This document shows, piece after piece, positions 56,125-64,000 of a stretch of DNA of 64,000 nucleotides (position 1 is its first letter; each line of letters starts with the position of its first letter). This stretch comes from Rhodococcus sp. OK519. Its GTDB lineage: Bacteria > Actinomycetota > Actinomycetes > Mycobacteriales > Mycobacteriaceae. The notes beneath the pieces were generated by a model. It saw nothing but the letters and a program-made list of their open reading frames with translations, did no database searches and was not told where the DNA came from. A program made the position numbers and the translations under genes. The stretch spans positions 124,001-188,000 of the forward strand of contig NZ_QAOW01000004.1 of assembly GCF_003051005.1 (NCBI RefSeq), given 5' to 3'.

Positions 56125-56811
56125 TTACCTGTGGGTGCCGACACGTTCCCGCATTCCACGCAGCCATTCCATCGGATCCCACCCGGGACGCCCCCGTGTG
56201 AGCGGGTAGCACGCGAAACCGATGAGTACGGCGGTGAAGTGGCCGATATCGGTGAACGTGAGGGTGCCCAGCAGTGGAAGGCCGTAGACCAGGAGCACCC
56301 CGAGCGCGTACAGGTACCGCCACGGCGGCGCGATCCGGTACGCCAGCACCGCGGTGACGCCGGCGAGCGCATAGCTGACCCCCACGTCGAGGGTGTTCAC
56401 CGCCGATTCCGGTGCTCGATGATGCTCGATCGCGAGATACAGCACCCCCTCGCTGATGTAGGTAGCCCCGACGTGCGCGATCACCGCGATAGACAGCCAT
56501 CGCCACGTCCCGAGCCATCGCTCGACAGGCACATGGAACAGGTTGAAGAGCACGAAGTAGCCGATCCACGTGCCGCCCGCGATCCACAAGGCGCTCGTGA
56601 TCAGGACTCTGATCGGGTCCTCACGCAGATGGTGCAGATTGGTCGACCGATCTCCGAGGACGTCGTTCAAGACCTGTGGCGACAAATGGTGCATGACGAC
56701 CGTCGTCACGAACAGAATTGCCAGCCACACGAACGTGCCGGGGGCGCGGCGAACATACGCCCACACCGCGGACGTTACGTCCGACGCTCGGAACCGCCTC
56801 TCGGCATCCAC
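56125..56811 (-). CDS. rhomboid-like integral membrane protein
   Basis: A 228-residue polytopic protein with about six hydrophobic segments. It resembles the actinobacterial rhomboid-like family: AVWAYVRRAPGTFVWLAILF near 15, NVLGDRSTNLHHLREDPIRVL-type spacing, FHVPVERWLGTWRWLSIAVIAHVGATYISEG near 100, NTLDVGVSYALAGV near 145 and FTDIGHFTAVLIGFACYPLT near 195. The Gly-x-Ser of true rhomboid proteases appears only as G-V-S-Y, and the His as G-H-F, so the dyad could exist; activity is unproven. The start is taken as GTG at 56811 and is uncertain. The 355 bases upstream hold no gene. Confidence 0.8.
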   Translation of the reverse strand: MDAERRFRASDVTSAVWAYVRRAPGTFVWLAILFVTTVVMHHLSPQVLNDVLGDRSTNLHHLREDPIRVLITSALWIAGGTWIGYFVLFNLFHVPVERWLGTWRWLSIAVIAHVGATYISEGVLYLAIEHHRAPESAVNTLDVGVSYALAGVTAVLAYRIAPPWRYLYALGVLLVYGLPLLGTLTFTDIGHFTAVLIGFACYPLTRGRPGWDPMEWLRGMRERVGTHR

Positions 56812-57166
56812 CCGACCAGTATGCCCCCGGTGCCGCGAGCGTGACGTCCTGCCGCGTACCCGCTGATCCGGGCTGTGACCGCGAGGATTGCCGTGCCGGT
56901 GCGGTCGCGTTCGATCCATCGCCCCGTCCCTACCGTTACCGGACATCCACCCCGGCTTCGTGGCTTGAACTTGACCGAGACGTAGGTGGGTCCGGTGCCC
57001 CAGTGTGGAATTGCTGGACTGTTCGGTGGCAATATTCGGTATTCCATACGATTCCGTCCTGTACGAAATCTCACCCGGAATGCGTGCTGCTCCCAAAATG
57101 ACCCGCTGCCCGCGCGATCGTGTCCGCGCGGGGTCAATTCAGGAGCGGGAGCACAACTTTCGGCGC
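56812..57166. other. 355-base stretch without a supported gene
   Basis: Between the rhomboid-like gene and cobK. The part around 57000-57100 is clearly less GC-rich than its surroundings. No frame has family-like sequence or a ribosome site. A hairpin at 57109-57132 near the cobK end is the only structure I can name. Confidence 0.6.
57109..57132 (-). terminator. hairpin after cobK
   Basis: Perfect 8-base arms (CCCGCGCG and its complement) around an 8-base loop, 34 bases beyond the cobK stop. It is a likely end of the SDR-cobLMK transcript. Confidence 0.6.
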
Positions 57167-57916
57167 TCAGCCCCGCTGCGAGGCCCAGGCCACCGCGACG
57201 TCGAGATCCGACGTCGTCGGCACCCCGGCCGGGATAGGGGCCCGCGCCACCATCACCACCGGTACCCCCAGCGCTCGGGCCGCGTCGAGCTTCGCCTCGG
57301 TGAGCGCTCCCCCGCTGTTCTTCGACACCACCACGTCGATACGGTGCCGGCGCAAGAGCGCGATCTCGTCGTCGACCGTGAACGGTCCGCGAGCGAGCAG
57401 CAGTTCGGCGCGCGGCGGCATCCCGACGTCCGGCGGGTCGATCGCACGGACGAGGAACCACTCGGGACGGTCCGCGAACGCGTCGACGCCCTGCCTGCCG
57501 ATCGTCAGGAACACCCGCTCCCCCAGCCCCGCAACTGCATCGGCGGCCGACGCGAGATCGGGAACGGTGTGCCAGCGGTCCCCCGGCCGCGACGTCCACT
57601 CCGCGCGTCGCAGCACCAGCAGCGGGACGCCGGTCCCGTCCGCCGCGTCGGCGGCATTCGCGGTGATCCGCGCAGCGAAGGGATGCGTCGCGTCGACGAC
57701 GGCGTCGATGTCGTTGTCCCGCAGCCACGTCGTGAGCCCCTCGACGCCGCCGAACCCGCCGATCCGCACCCTGCCGACCGGCAGCACCGGCTCACGGACG
57801 CGGCCGGCGAGAGACGAGATCACCTCGACGTCCTGTTCCGGATCCAGGCGGGCCGCGAGCGTGCGCGCCTCGCGGGTGCCGCCGAGAACGAGGATCCGCC
57901 GCACGTGGGATCTCAA
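57167..57916 (-). CDS. cobK: precorrin-6A reductase CobK
   Basis: A 249-residue NADPH-dependent enzyme that reduces precorrin-6A to precorrin-6B. The start reads HVRRILVLGGTREARTLAARL, followed by VVDATHPFAARITANAADA near 78, RVFLTIGRQGVDAFAD near 140, LARGPFTVDDEIALLRRHRIDVVVSKNSGG near 180 and VMVARAPIPAGVPTTSDL near 225, all normal for the family. The ATG overlaps the cobM stop (ATGA). It is the last gene of the operon, and a hairpin follows. Confidence 0.93.
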   Translation of the reverse strand: MRSHVRRILVLGGTREARTLAARLDPEQDVEVISSLAGRVREPVLPVGRVRIGGFGGVEGLTTWLRDNDIDAVVDATHPFAARITANAADAADGTGVPLLVLRRAEWTSRPGDRWHTVPDLASAADAVAGLGERVFLTIGRQGVDAFADRPEWFLVRAIDPPDVGMPPRAELLLARGPFTVDDEIALLRRHRIDVVVSKNSGGALTEAKLDAARALGVPVVMVARAPIPAGVPTTSDLDVAVAWASQRG

Positions 57917-58662
57917 TGCGTGGTGCGTGAACGCGTCGCCGAGTACAGGTAGCTGTCGGGGAAGCCCGCGGCCGCGAGCACCCGACCCACGATCACCACG
58001 GCGGTTTTCGTGATCCCGGCGGCGTGAACCTGGTCGACGAGCGTCGCGAGTGTGCCGCGAAGCACGACCTCGTCGGGCCGACTGGCGAACGCGACCACGG
58101 CTGCCGGGCAGTCCGACCCGTAGTTCTCCGACAGTTCCTCGACGATCTGCTCGATCCGGTGCGCACCGAGGTGTACGACCATCGTGGCGCCGCTGCGCCC
58201 GAGTGAACGCAAATCCTCCCCCGGCGGCATCGCCGTCGACAGCGTCGACACCCGGGTCAGCACGATCGACTGCGACACTCCCGGCACCGTCAGCTCACGA
58301 CCGAGAGCGGCGGCAGCCGCGGTGAACGCGGGAACACCAGGAACGATGTCGTAGGCGACGCGTGCCGCGTCGAGTCGCCGAACCTGCTCGGCCACCGCTG
58401 AATAGATGGACGGATCCCCTGAGTGCAGCCGCGCGACATCGAGACCGGCCGCGTCGGCGGCGATGATCTGTTCGACGATCTCGTCGAGGCTCATGCGGGC
58501 GGTGTCGATCACCTCCGCATCGTCCGGGCACAGCGTCAGCAGCTCGACGGGCACCAGGCTGCCCGCATACAGACACACCGGGCTCTCGGCGATGATCCGC
58601 GAGCCACGCAGCGTGATGAGGTCCGCGGCGCCCGGTCCTGCTCCGATGAAGTGGACTGTCAT
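57913..58662 (-). CDS. cobM: precorrin-4 C11-methyltransferase CobM
   Basis: A 249-residue SAM-dependent methylase that methylates precorrin-4 at C-11. The family features are VHFIGAGPGAADLITLRG at the start, CLYAGSLVP near 35, ARLHSGDPSIYSAVAEQ near 80, YDIVPGVPAFTAAAAALGREL near 105 and MVVHLGAHRIEQIV near 155. The ATG overlaps the cobL stop and the stop overlaps the cobK start, each by four bases, so translation is coupled through the three genes. Confidence 0.94.
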   Translation of the reverse strand: MTVHFIGAGPGAADLITLRGSRIIAESPVCLYAGSLVPVELLTLCPDDAEVIDTARMSLDEIVEQIIAADAAGLDVARLHSGDPSIYSAVAEQVRRLDAARVAYDIVPGVPAFTAAAAALGRELTVPGVSQSIVLTRVSTLSTAMPPGEDLRSLGRSGATMVVHLGAHRIEQIVEELSENYGSDCPAAVVAFASRPDEVVLRGTLATLVDQVHAAGITKTAVVIVGRVLAAAGFPDSYLYSATRSRTTH

Positions 58663-59903
58663 TGCTCTTCCCTTTCGGTGCTGTGCGGCTTGACGACCGA
58701 CCACTGCGCCACCGGCAGTTGCGGCCGCCACGCCGTGAATCCGCCCAGCGGTTCGCCTCGGTAGATCTGGAACTTGCGCAACTCGCCCCCGAGTCGTGAG
58801 AACCACGTCAGGACGAATGCCTCCGACTCGGCGGTGACGGCGTTGACGACCATCCGTCCGCCCGGGCGCAGGCGGTCCCAGCAGGCGTCGAGCAGGCCGT
58901 CCTGCGTCACGCCGCCACCCACGAAGATCGCGTCCGGGCTGGACGGCTCGACGGTGAAGGCCGCCGGTGCCGAGCCGAGCACGCGCAAAGCGGGAACACC
59001 CAGCTGCGACGCGTTGTCGACGATCTGCGCGACGCGCGCGTCCTCGCGTTCGAAGGCGATCGCGCGGCACCGCGGATCGGTACGCATCCACTCGATGCCG
59101 ATGGTGCCGGATCCGCCGCCGACATCCCACAGCAGTTCGCCCGGAGCGGGTGCGAGCGCCGAGAGTGTGAGCGCCCGCACCTCGTGCTTGGTCATCTGCC
59201 CGTCGCCCCGGAAGGCGGCATCGGGCAGGCCCGGCGTCCGGGTGAGCCGCAGCGCCGAATCCGATGCCCTCAGCTCGAGCGCGATCACATTGAGCGGATC
59301 ACCGGGCGCCCGGTCCCACGTCGCGGCAACGCCGTCGGCGATGTTCTCGGCCGGTCCACCCAACTGCTCGAGGACCACCATTGTGCTGTCGCCGAAACCG
59401 CGCTCGTCCAACACGCGGGCCACCGCAGCGGGTGTCTGCTCGTCGTTACTCAGGACGAGCACACGCTGACCGGCGCTCAGGCTCGCGGCCAGCGTCGACG
59501 CCTCGCGATTGACCAGGCTCACGGTCGTCGTCTCGTGCAGCGGCCAGCCCAGCCGGGCGCACGCGAGCGACACCGACGACGGGTGCGCGATCACCTGCAG
59601 CCGCTGGGGACCCAGAACGCGCCCGAGCGTCACACCTATGCCGTGGAACATCGGGTCACCACTCGCGAGCACACAGATTCGGCGCTCGCGATGCTCGTCG
59701 AACATTCCTGCCAGCGCGGGCAGCATCGGCGACGGCCACGGCACGCGCTTCGCCTCCGACTCGGGGACCAGCGACAGTTGCCGGGTCGAGCCCATCAGCA
59801 CCTCGGCGTTCCGGACGGCCGCCTGCGCACGTGGAGACAGACCGTCCCAGCCGTCGGCGCCGATACCCACGACGACGATCGGATCGATCACACTGGGAGT
59901 CAC
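58659..59903 (-). CDS. cobL: precorrin-6B methyltransferase/decarboxylase CobL (CbiE-CbiT fusion)
   Basis: A 414-residue bifunctional enzyme that methylates precorrin-6B at C-5 and C-15 and removes the C-12 acetate carboxyl. The N-terminal CbiE half (about 5-205) shows VVVGIGADGWDGLSP, LASGDPMFHGIG and HPSSVSLACARLGWPL. The C-terminal CbiT half (about 230-414) shows MTKHEVRALTLSALAP, LWDVGGGSGTIGIEWMR and AIFVGGGVTQDGLLDACWD. The start is GTG at 59903, whose bases overlap the SDR stop (GTGA); the in-frame extension upstream runs into the SDR gene. Confidence 0.94.
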   Translation of the reverse strand: MTPSVIDPIVVVGIGADGWDGLSPRAQAAVRNAEVLMGSTRQLSLVPESEAKRVPWPSPMLPALAGMFDEHRERRICVLASGDPMFHGIGVTLGRVLGPQRLQVIAHPSSVSLACARLGWPLHETTTVSLVNREASTLAASLSAGQRVLVLSNDEQTPAAVARVLDERGFGDSTMVVLEQLGGPAENIADGVAATWDRAPGDPLNVIALELRASDSALRLTRTPGLPDAAFRGDGQMTKHEVRALTLSALAPAPGELLWDVGGGSGTIGIEWMRTDPRCRAIAFEREDARVAQIVDNASQLGVPALRVLGSAPAAFTVEPSSPDAIFVGGGVTQDGLLDACWDRLRPGGRMVVNAVTAESEAFVLTWFSRLGGELRKFQIYRGEPLGGFTAWRPQLPVAQWSVVKPHSTEREEQ

Positions 59904-60655
59904 CGGGGCATCCGCCGCCAGACGAATTGCGGCAGCAGCCGCATCCCGAAGATCACGGGGCGGAGGAGCCCGGGCACCCACACGCGTTCGCTGCCCTTGC
60001 GCAACCCGTGCGCGACCGCGTCGGCGACCTGTTGTGGGGTGCTCGAGAACGGAGCCGGCTTCATGCCCTCGGTCATGCGCCCGATGACGAAGCCCGGGCG
60101 AACGAGCAACAATCGCACCCCGCTGCCGTGCAGGGCGTCCGAGAGTCCGCTCGCGAAACCGTCGAGACCGGCCTTCGCCGAGCCGTACACGTAATTGGCG
60201 CGCCGCACACGAGCCCCCGCGACCGACGAGAACACCACGATCTGACCGGATGCGCGGGCCCGCATCAGGTTCGCCAAGTGCGTGAGCACGCTGACCTGCG
60301 CGACATAGTCGGTGTGTACGACGGCGAGCGCGTGCCCGGCATCCTGCTCGGCGCGGGCCTGGTCGCCCAGCACCCCGAACGCCAGCACAGCCACGCCGAT
60401 AGGGCCGTACTGTTCCGCGATCGCCGACATCACCGCCGGGTGGTCGGCGACGCGGTCCGCGTCGAACTCGACACAGTGAACCGCCGACGCGCCGGCATCG
60501 ACCATCGCGGCGCGTTCCTGCTCGAGGTCGCCGCTGCGCCGGGACGCGAGCACCACCACGCGACCAGGAGCCAGCCGCTGCGCGACCTCCAGTCCGATCT
60601 CGCTGCGACCGCCGAGCAGCACCACCGAGCCTGGTGCGTAGTCCGTGTCACTCAT
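59900..60655 (-). CDS. short-chain dehydrogenase linked to cobLMK, Rv2073c-like
   Basis: A 251-residue SDR. The cofactor motif is unusual, GGRSEIG (near 15), in place of TGxxxGIG; VVVLASRRSG and the catalytic Ser (VFSSVAGARV) and Tyr-x-x-x-Lys (YGSAKAG) near 155 are present. The C-terminal RKGSERVWVPGLLRPVIFGMRLLPQFVWRRMPR is hydrophobic and basic, similar to decaprenylphosphoryl-ribose reductase-type relatives. It is the first gene of the cobLMK operon, with its stop overlapping the cobL start. M. tuberculosis has a homologue (Rv2073c) at the same place. Its own role is unknown. Confidence 0.88.
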   Translation of the reverse strand: MSDTDYAPGSVVLLGGRSEIGLEVAQRLAPGRVVVLASRRSGDLEQERAAMVDAGASAVHCVEFDADRVADHPAVMSAIAEQYGPIGVAVLAFGVLGDQARAEQDAGHALAVVHTDYVAQVSVLTHLANLMRARASGQIVVFSSVAGARVRRANYVYGSAKAGLDGFASGLSDALHGSGVRLLLVRPGFVIGRMTEGMKPAPFSSTPQQVADAVAHGLRKGSERVWVPGLLRPVIFGMRLLPQFVWRRMPR

Positions 60656-60699
60656 GACTCCAGTGTCCTGGATTCGCAGCGCTCGAGTACCGTCGGGGC

Positions 60700-61113
60700 A
60701 TGGCCCGAACCCCGTCCGATCCCTCCCACCTGACCGACGAGGCTGTCTCGTTCCTCACCGAACGGCACCTCGCGACCCTGACGACGCTGCGTAAGGACGG
60801 AACGCCGCACGTCGTGGCGGTGGGATTCACGTGGGATCCGGAACGCCGAATCGCCCGGATCATCACGAACGACGCGTCACAGAAGGCGCGCAATGCCGAC
60901 CGTGGCGGCTACGCCGCCGTCAGTCAGGTCGACGGTGGACGCTGGCTCACCTTGGAGGGCCCCGCTCGGGTGATGTCGGATTCCGCGTCCGTCGCCGAGG
61001 GCGTCGATCGCTACGCGGCCCGGTACCGGACGCCGCGCGAGAACCCGACCCGCGTGGTCATCGAGATCTCCGTCGAACGCGTCATGGGGTCCGCAATTCT
61101 CGTCGAACGCTGA
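60700..61113 (+). CDS. PPOX-class F420-dependent reductase, Rv2074-like
   Basis: A 137-residue split-barrel protein. The sequence [32 protein letters not shown] near 17 and [33 protein letters not shown] near 65 match the F420H2-dependent reductase group; M. tuberculosis Rv2074, in the same neighbourhood, is reported as an F420-dependent biliverdin reductase. Here it is divergent from the Rv2073c-like SDR, 44 bases apart, so the pair is conserved in place. The substrate in this organism is only inferred. The ATG at 60700 is the natural start. Confidence 0.9.
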   Translation: MARTPSDPSHLTDEAVSFLTERHLATLTTLRKDGTPHVVAVGFTWDPERRIARIITNDASQKARNADRGGYAAVSQVDGGRWLTLEGPARVMSDSASVAEGVDRYAARYRTPRENPTRVVIEISVERVMGSAILVER

Positions 61114-61219
61114 AATCGCCTGATTTGCACTGGTATTCGGCTGTCGGGTTCGCGGTTACGACGCTCGGGTAGGCGGTACCGTGAGGGGACGTCACCAGCG
61201 CACCCGAACGGGGATGGCC

Positions 61220-61714
61220 ATGACTACTCGACGCAATGAACTACCGCCGGATCACCGGTCCGGCGGACGCCGGGCCCTCCGATGGTCCGCGGTGGCCGCG
61301 GTCGCGGCGGGCACCCTGGCCGTACCCGCGACGGCGTACGCGCTCCCACCGCATCCGTTCGGCCCACCGGCCGTGACGATCGGCTGCGCCAATCAGGGCA
61401 GCCTGATGTCGTTGACGGGAGCCACCGGGCAGTCCGGGCCCGAGCAGACGCCGCCCATCGGGCCCGGCGAGATCCGGTTCGAGTCGTTCCCGGCGGCGCC
61501 CCCGATTCCGGCTGCCGGGCAGGTGACCGTCGCGTGGGTCAACCTCGACACCGGTGCGACGGGTGTCGCAGCGCTCGAGGGCGCCTACCCGTACTACTCG
61601 AAGACGGTGTACACCGGCCAAGGCAACGTCCGGGCCACCGTGTTCGGGACGATCGATCTGTGGAGCCTGCCGCTGTGTCAGTCGAATCCGACGTTCGGGA
61701 ACTTCATCGTCTGA
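61220..61714 (+). CDS. secreted protein of unknown function, paralogue of the 18670 gene
   Basis: A 164-residue exported protein. A basic start, a hydrophobic segment (AVAAVAAGTLAVP) and a likely cleavage after ATAYA near 41 form a signal peptide. The mature part has the same order of motifs as the 18670 protein: a Cys in IGCANQGS, Q-S-G-P, G-E-I-R-F, V-A-W-V-N, then YSKTVYTGQGNVRATVFG, with a late Cys (LPLCQSN). The proline-rich insert of the other copy is absent. The start is taken at ATG 61220, with GGGG upstream; ATG 61214 and GTG 61181 are alternatives. It is convergent with the peptidase gene. The role is unknown. Confidence 0.82.
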   Translation: MTTRRNELPPDHRSGGRRALRWSAVAAVAAGTLAVPATAYALPPHPFGPPAVTIGCANQGSLMSLTGATGQSGPEQTPPIGPGEIRFESFPAAPPIPAAGQVTVAWVNLDTGATGVAALEGAYPYYSKTVYTGQGNVRATVFGTIDLWSLPLCQSNPTFGNFIV

Positions 61715-61727
61715 CCCGCACCGACGT

Positions 61728-62891
61728 TCAGCCGGGCAGGATCGTGAGTCCGTGCGGCCGCTGGTTCATCGACTCGCACCCGTCCGCGGTCACGACGACG
61801 ATGTCCTCGATCCGGGCGCCCCACTGCCCGCGGAAGTAGATCCCCGGCTCGATGCTGAAGGCCATTCCCGGCTCGAGGACGGTCTCGTTCCCGGCCACGA
61901 TGTACGGCTCCTCGTGCACCGACAGCCCGATTCCGTGTCCCGTCCGATGTACGAACACCTCTGCCAGGCCGGCCGCCGCCAGCACGTCCCGCGCTGCGGC
62001 GTCGACGGACTCGGCGGTGACTCCGGGACGGACCGCGGCCACGGCTGCGCGCTGGGCCGCCTGCAGGACCGCGACCTGCTCGGCCACCCGGGACTCGGGA
62101 TCGCCGAGCACGTACGTGCGGGTGGAATCGGAGTTGTAGCCCGGCTCGACCGGTCCCCCGATATCGATCACCACGACGTCCCCCGACTCGATGACCCGTT
62201 CGGACACCTCGTGATGCGGATCGGCGCCGTGCGGGCCGGATCCGACGATCACGAACGCGGCCTCGGTATGTCCCTCCGCGAGGATCGCTGCGGTGATGTC
62301 CGCGGCGACCTCCGCCTCGGTACGCCCCGGCCGCAGCCACTGACCCATTCGGGCGTGGACGCGGTCGATCGCAGCACCGGCCCGGCGCAGCGCGTCGATC
62401 TCGGCGTCGTCCTTGAGCATCCGCAGTTCGCGCAGAACGCCGGTCGCCAGCGCCGGGATCGCACCGAAGCGCCGTGCGAGCGGCACCAGGTGCAACGCGG
62501 GCATCGCATCCGTGACCGCGACGCGCGGGGTCTCCGGCAGTAGCGAAGACACCAGTTCGTACGGATCGACACCGTCCACCCAGTCGTGCACCGGCAGCCC
62601 CAGGTCACCGACGGCCGACTCGTCGAGCGAGGCCAGTTCGAGACGCGGCAGGACCACCGACGGCGGATTCCCGTCCGCCGGCACGATGAGACACGTCAGC
62701 CGCTCGAAGGAGTCGGCGCGTGAGCCGACCAGGTAACGCAGGTCCGGGCCGGGCGTGACCAGCAGTCCGTCCAGTCCGGAACGCCGCGCGATCTCGGCGG
62801 CGCGGGCCAATCGATCGGCGTAGACCGACGTCGGGAACCGGGATGCCTCGGCGTGATCGGGGGCGGCGCTCAGCGAACTCTCGGAACTCAT
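61728..62891 (-). CDS. M24-family aminopeptidase/dipeptidase (PepQ/PepE-like)
   Basis: A 387-residue cytoplasmic metallopeptidase. The N-terminal domain (about 20-150) is the creatinase-like domain; the C-terminal pita-bread domain holds the two-metal site: the aspartates in [21 protein letters not shown], the His in [16 protein letters not shown], the Glu in FSIEPGIYF and the final Glu in [11 protein letters not shown], all intact. It probably removes or cleaves X-Pro bonds. ATG at 62891 was preferred, giving [13 protein letters not shown]; a longer frame overlaps the divergent gene. The homologue Rv2089c (pepE) lies beside the exonuclease homologue Rv2090, as here. Confidence 0.92.
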   Translation of the reverse strand: MSSESSLSAAPDHAEASRFPTSVYADRLARAAEIARRSGLDGLLVTPGPDLRYLVGSRADSFERLTCLIVPADGNPPSVVLPRLELASLDESAVGDLGLPVHDWVDGVDPYELVSSLLPETPRVAVTDAMPALHLVPLARRFGAIPALATGVLRELRMLKDDAEIDALRRAGAAIDRVHARMGQWLRPGRTEAEVAADITAAILAEGHTEAAFVIVGSGPHGADPHHEVSERVIESGDVVVIDIGGPVEPGYNSDSTRTYVLGDPESRVAEQVAVLQAAQRAAVAAVRPGVTAESVDAAARDVLAAAGLAEVFVHRTGHGIGLSVHEEPYIVAGNETVLEPGMAFSIEPGIYFRGQWGARIEDIVVVTADGCESMNQRPHGLTILPG

Positions 62892-62928
62892 GGGTATCAG
62901 GCTAGATCGATTTGGCAGGATGGGCCGC

Positions 62929-63873
62929 ATGAGTGGGCCTTTGCTGCTGTTGGACGGTGCAAGTCTGTGGTTCCGGGCGTTCTATGCCCTCCCCGAGTCG
63001 ATGACCTCGCGGGACGGTCGTCCCGTCAACGCGGTCCGCGGGTTCACCGACATGGTGGCCGCGCTCATCACGCGCACTCAGCCGTCGCGGCTCGCGGTGT
63101 GCCTCGACCTGGACTGGCGACCCCGGTTCCGGGTGGAGGCCATACCGTCGTACAAGGCGCATCGCGTGGCGGAGGAATCCGACGGCTCCGCCGAGGAGGT
63201 GCCCGACACCCTCACCCCGCAGGTCGACATGATCATGGACGTCCTCGCCGCCGCGGGGATCGCGACCGCTGGCGCCGAGGGCTTCGAGGCCGACGACGTA
63301 CTGGGAACGCTTGCGGCGCAGGAGAAGAACGACCCCGTCGTGGTGGTCAGCGGCGACCGCGACCTGCTGCAGGTCGTCTGCGACGATCCGGTACCGGTCC
63401 GTGTGCTCTACGTGGGCCGGGGTCTGGCGAAGGCCGAACTGTTCGGCCCCGCAGAAGTGGCGGACAAGTACGGGGTGCCCGCCGGACGTGCGGGCGACGC
63501 CTATGCCGAACTCGCTCTGCTGCGCGGTGATTCGTCGGACGGACTACCCGGTGTGAAGGGAGTGGGCGAAAAGACAGCGTCCACGCTTCTGCTGCAACAC
63601 GGTTCGCTGGAGAACCTGCTGGCAGCCGCGGGCGATCCATCCAGCGACGTCGCGAAGGGCGTGCGGGCCAAGCTGTCCGCGGCCGCCGACTACATCGACG
63701 CCGCGGTCCCGGTCGTCCGTGTCGTCACCGACGCCGACGTGCGCCTGTCGCGGCCCGACACCCTCGCGAGCAGCCCGGCCGATCCCGCCCGGCTCGAGCA
63801 GTTGGCGGCCGAACTGGGCATCGAGCGCTCGGTCGCGCGACTGCTCGCGGCGATGGCGGCCGAACGCGCCTGA
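62929..63873 (+). CDS. 5'-3' exonuclease (FEN/PolA N-terminal-like)
   Basis: A 314-residue protein with the 5'-3' exonuclease fold of the PolA N-terminal domain. Metal-binding acidic residues are visible in [54 protein letters not shown] and [12 protein letters not shown]; the helix-hairpin-helix is [20 protein letters not shown] near 200. No polymerase part follows, so it is the stand-alone type (Rv2090-like), probably removing RNA primers or flaps. The ATG at 62929 gives [10 protein letters not shown]; an upstream ATG at 62890 overlaps the divergent peptidase gene. Confidence 0.92.
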   Translation: MSGPLLLLDGASLWFRAFYALPESMTSRDGRPVNAVRGFTDMVAALITRTQPSRLAVCLDLDWRPRFRVEAIPSYKAHRVAEESDGSAEEVPDTLTPQVDMIMDVLAAAGIATAGAEGFEADDVLGTLAAQEKNDPVVVVSGDRDLLQVVCDDPVPVRVLYVGRGLAKAELFGPAEVADKYGVPAGRAGDAYAELALLRGDSSDGLPGVKGVGEKTASTLLLQHGSLENLLAAAGDPSSDVAKGVRAKLSAAADYIDAAVPVVRVVTDADVRLSRPDTLASSPADPARLEQLAAELGIERSVARLLAAMAAERA

Positions 63874-63891
63874 CCTGAACCCCTACCGGGG

Positions 63892-64000
63892 TCAGCTCGG
63901 GCGGCTGACCTCGTAGGTGCCCTCGTCGTCGGTGAACGTCAGCTTGACCGTCTTCTGTGAGCCGTCGACGGTCAGGGCGCACTCGAACGATGTGCCTTTC
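63892..64000 (-). CDS. C-terminal end of a DUF4333-domain protein, N-terminus outside window
   Basis: Only the last 35 codons are present. They read GTSFECALTVDG, then KTVKLTFTDDEGTYEVSRP and stop, which fits the C-terminus of DUF4333 domains found in actinobacterial lipoproteins and membrane proteins. In M. tuberculosis, Rv2091c lies at this place after Rv2090; whether it carries this domain I cannot verify. It is convergent with the exonuclease gene. Confidence 0.7.
   Translation of the reverse strand, partial: KGTSFECALTVDGSQKTVKLTFTDDEGTYEVSRPS

Noticed and set aside
1-64000. tRNA, rRNA, CRISPR array or insertion sequence
   Set aside because: None was recognised by eye; a covariance-model and repeat search would be needed for certainty.

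Overview
The window is GC-rich actinobacterial chromosome, most likely Rhodococcus or a close member of the Mycobacteriales. The evidence is a Ppm/Lnt pair, FxsA, an aerobic cobalamin pathway with a fused CobIJ, an Rv2073c/Rv2074-like pair and a PepE-like peptidase beside a 5'-3' exonuclease. Recalled from the M. tuberculosis map, this order runs roughly along Rv2051c to Rv2091c, so the backbone looks vertical with lineage-specific genes inserted. The genus is inferred from gene content, not proven. No rRNA, tRNA, CRISPR array or insertion sequence was seen.

Region by region: 1-13783 (minus) holds an mbtH-like gene followed by a giant NRPS whose C-terminal end is outside the window. It has at least four modules; module 2 has a serine-type pocket, module 3 carries an epimerization domain, and there is an odd extra half condensation domain near the N-terminus. 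13877-18457 (minus) holds fxsA, a YtcJ-like amidohydrolase, lnt and ppm, closed by a strong hairpin. 18670-27712 holds a secreted protein, a lipoprotein, a DUF1254/DUF1214 lipoprotein behind two operator-like repeats, tldD-tldE, a YchJ-like protein, an LLM oxidoreductase and an LMF1-like membrane protein. 28002-31251 holds a solitary tyrosine recombinase, a divergent RidA/HxlR pair, a PPOX-like protein and an SRPBCC protein.

31370-37163 is a possible envelope-stress module: a NarL-type two-component system transcribed divergently from an ABC transporter (ATPase plus FtsX-like permease) and a penicillin-binding carboxypeptidase lipoprotein. A perfect 14+14 bp inverted repeat lies in the shared control region. 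37295-41544 holds a Tat-exported metallophosphoesterase, a double-FHA ABC exporter and a RibD-C reductase.

Cobalamin synthesis is in two blocks. cobN (with a cobalamin riboswitch in its leader) is divergent from cobG-cobH-cobIJ at 41554-48654, and an SDR-cobL-cobM-cobK operon lies at 57167-60655. The 8.5 kb between them is accessory: an XRE/MmyB-type regulator behind a perfect 41-bp palindrome, an SDR/Atu4866-like operon, fabH, a FadR-type regulator with a membrane hydroxylase, a TetR regulator divergent from a TetX-like monooxygenase with two operator-like repeats, a DUF4287 protein and a rhomboid-like protein. The window ends with an F420-type reductase, a second secreted protein related to the one at 18670, an M24 peptidase, a 5'-3' exonuclease and the end of a DUF4333 gene.
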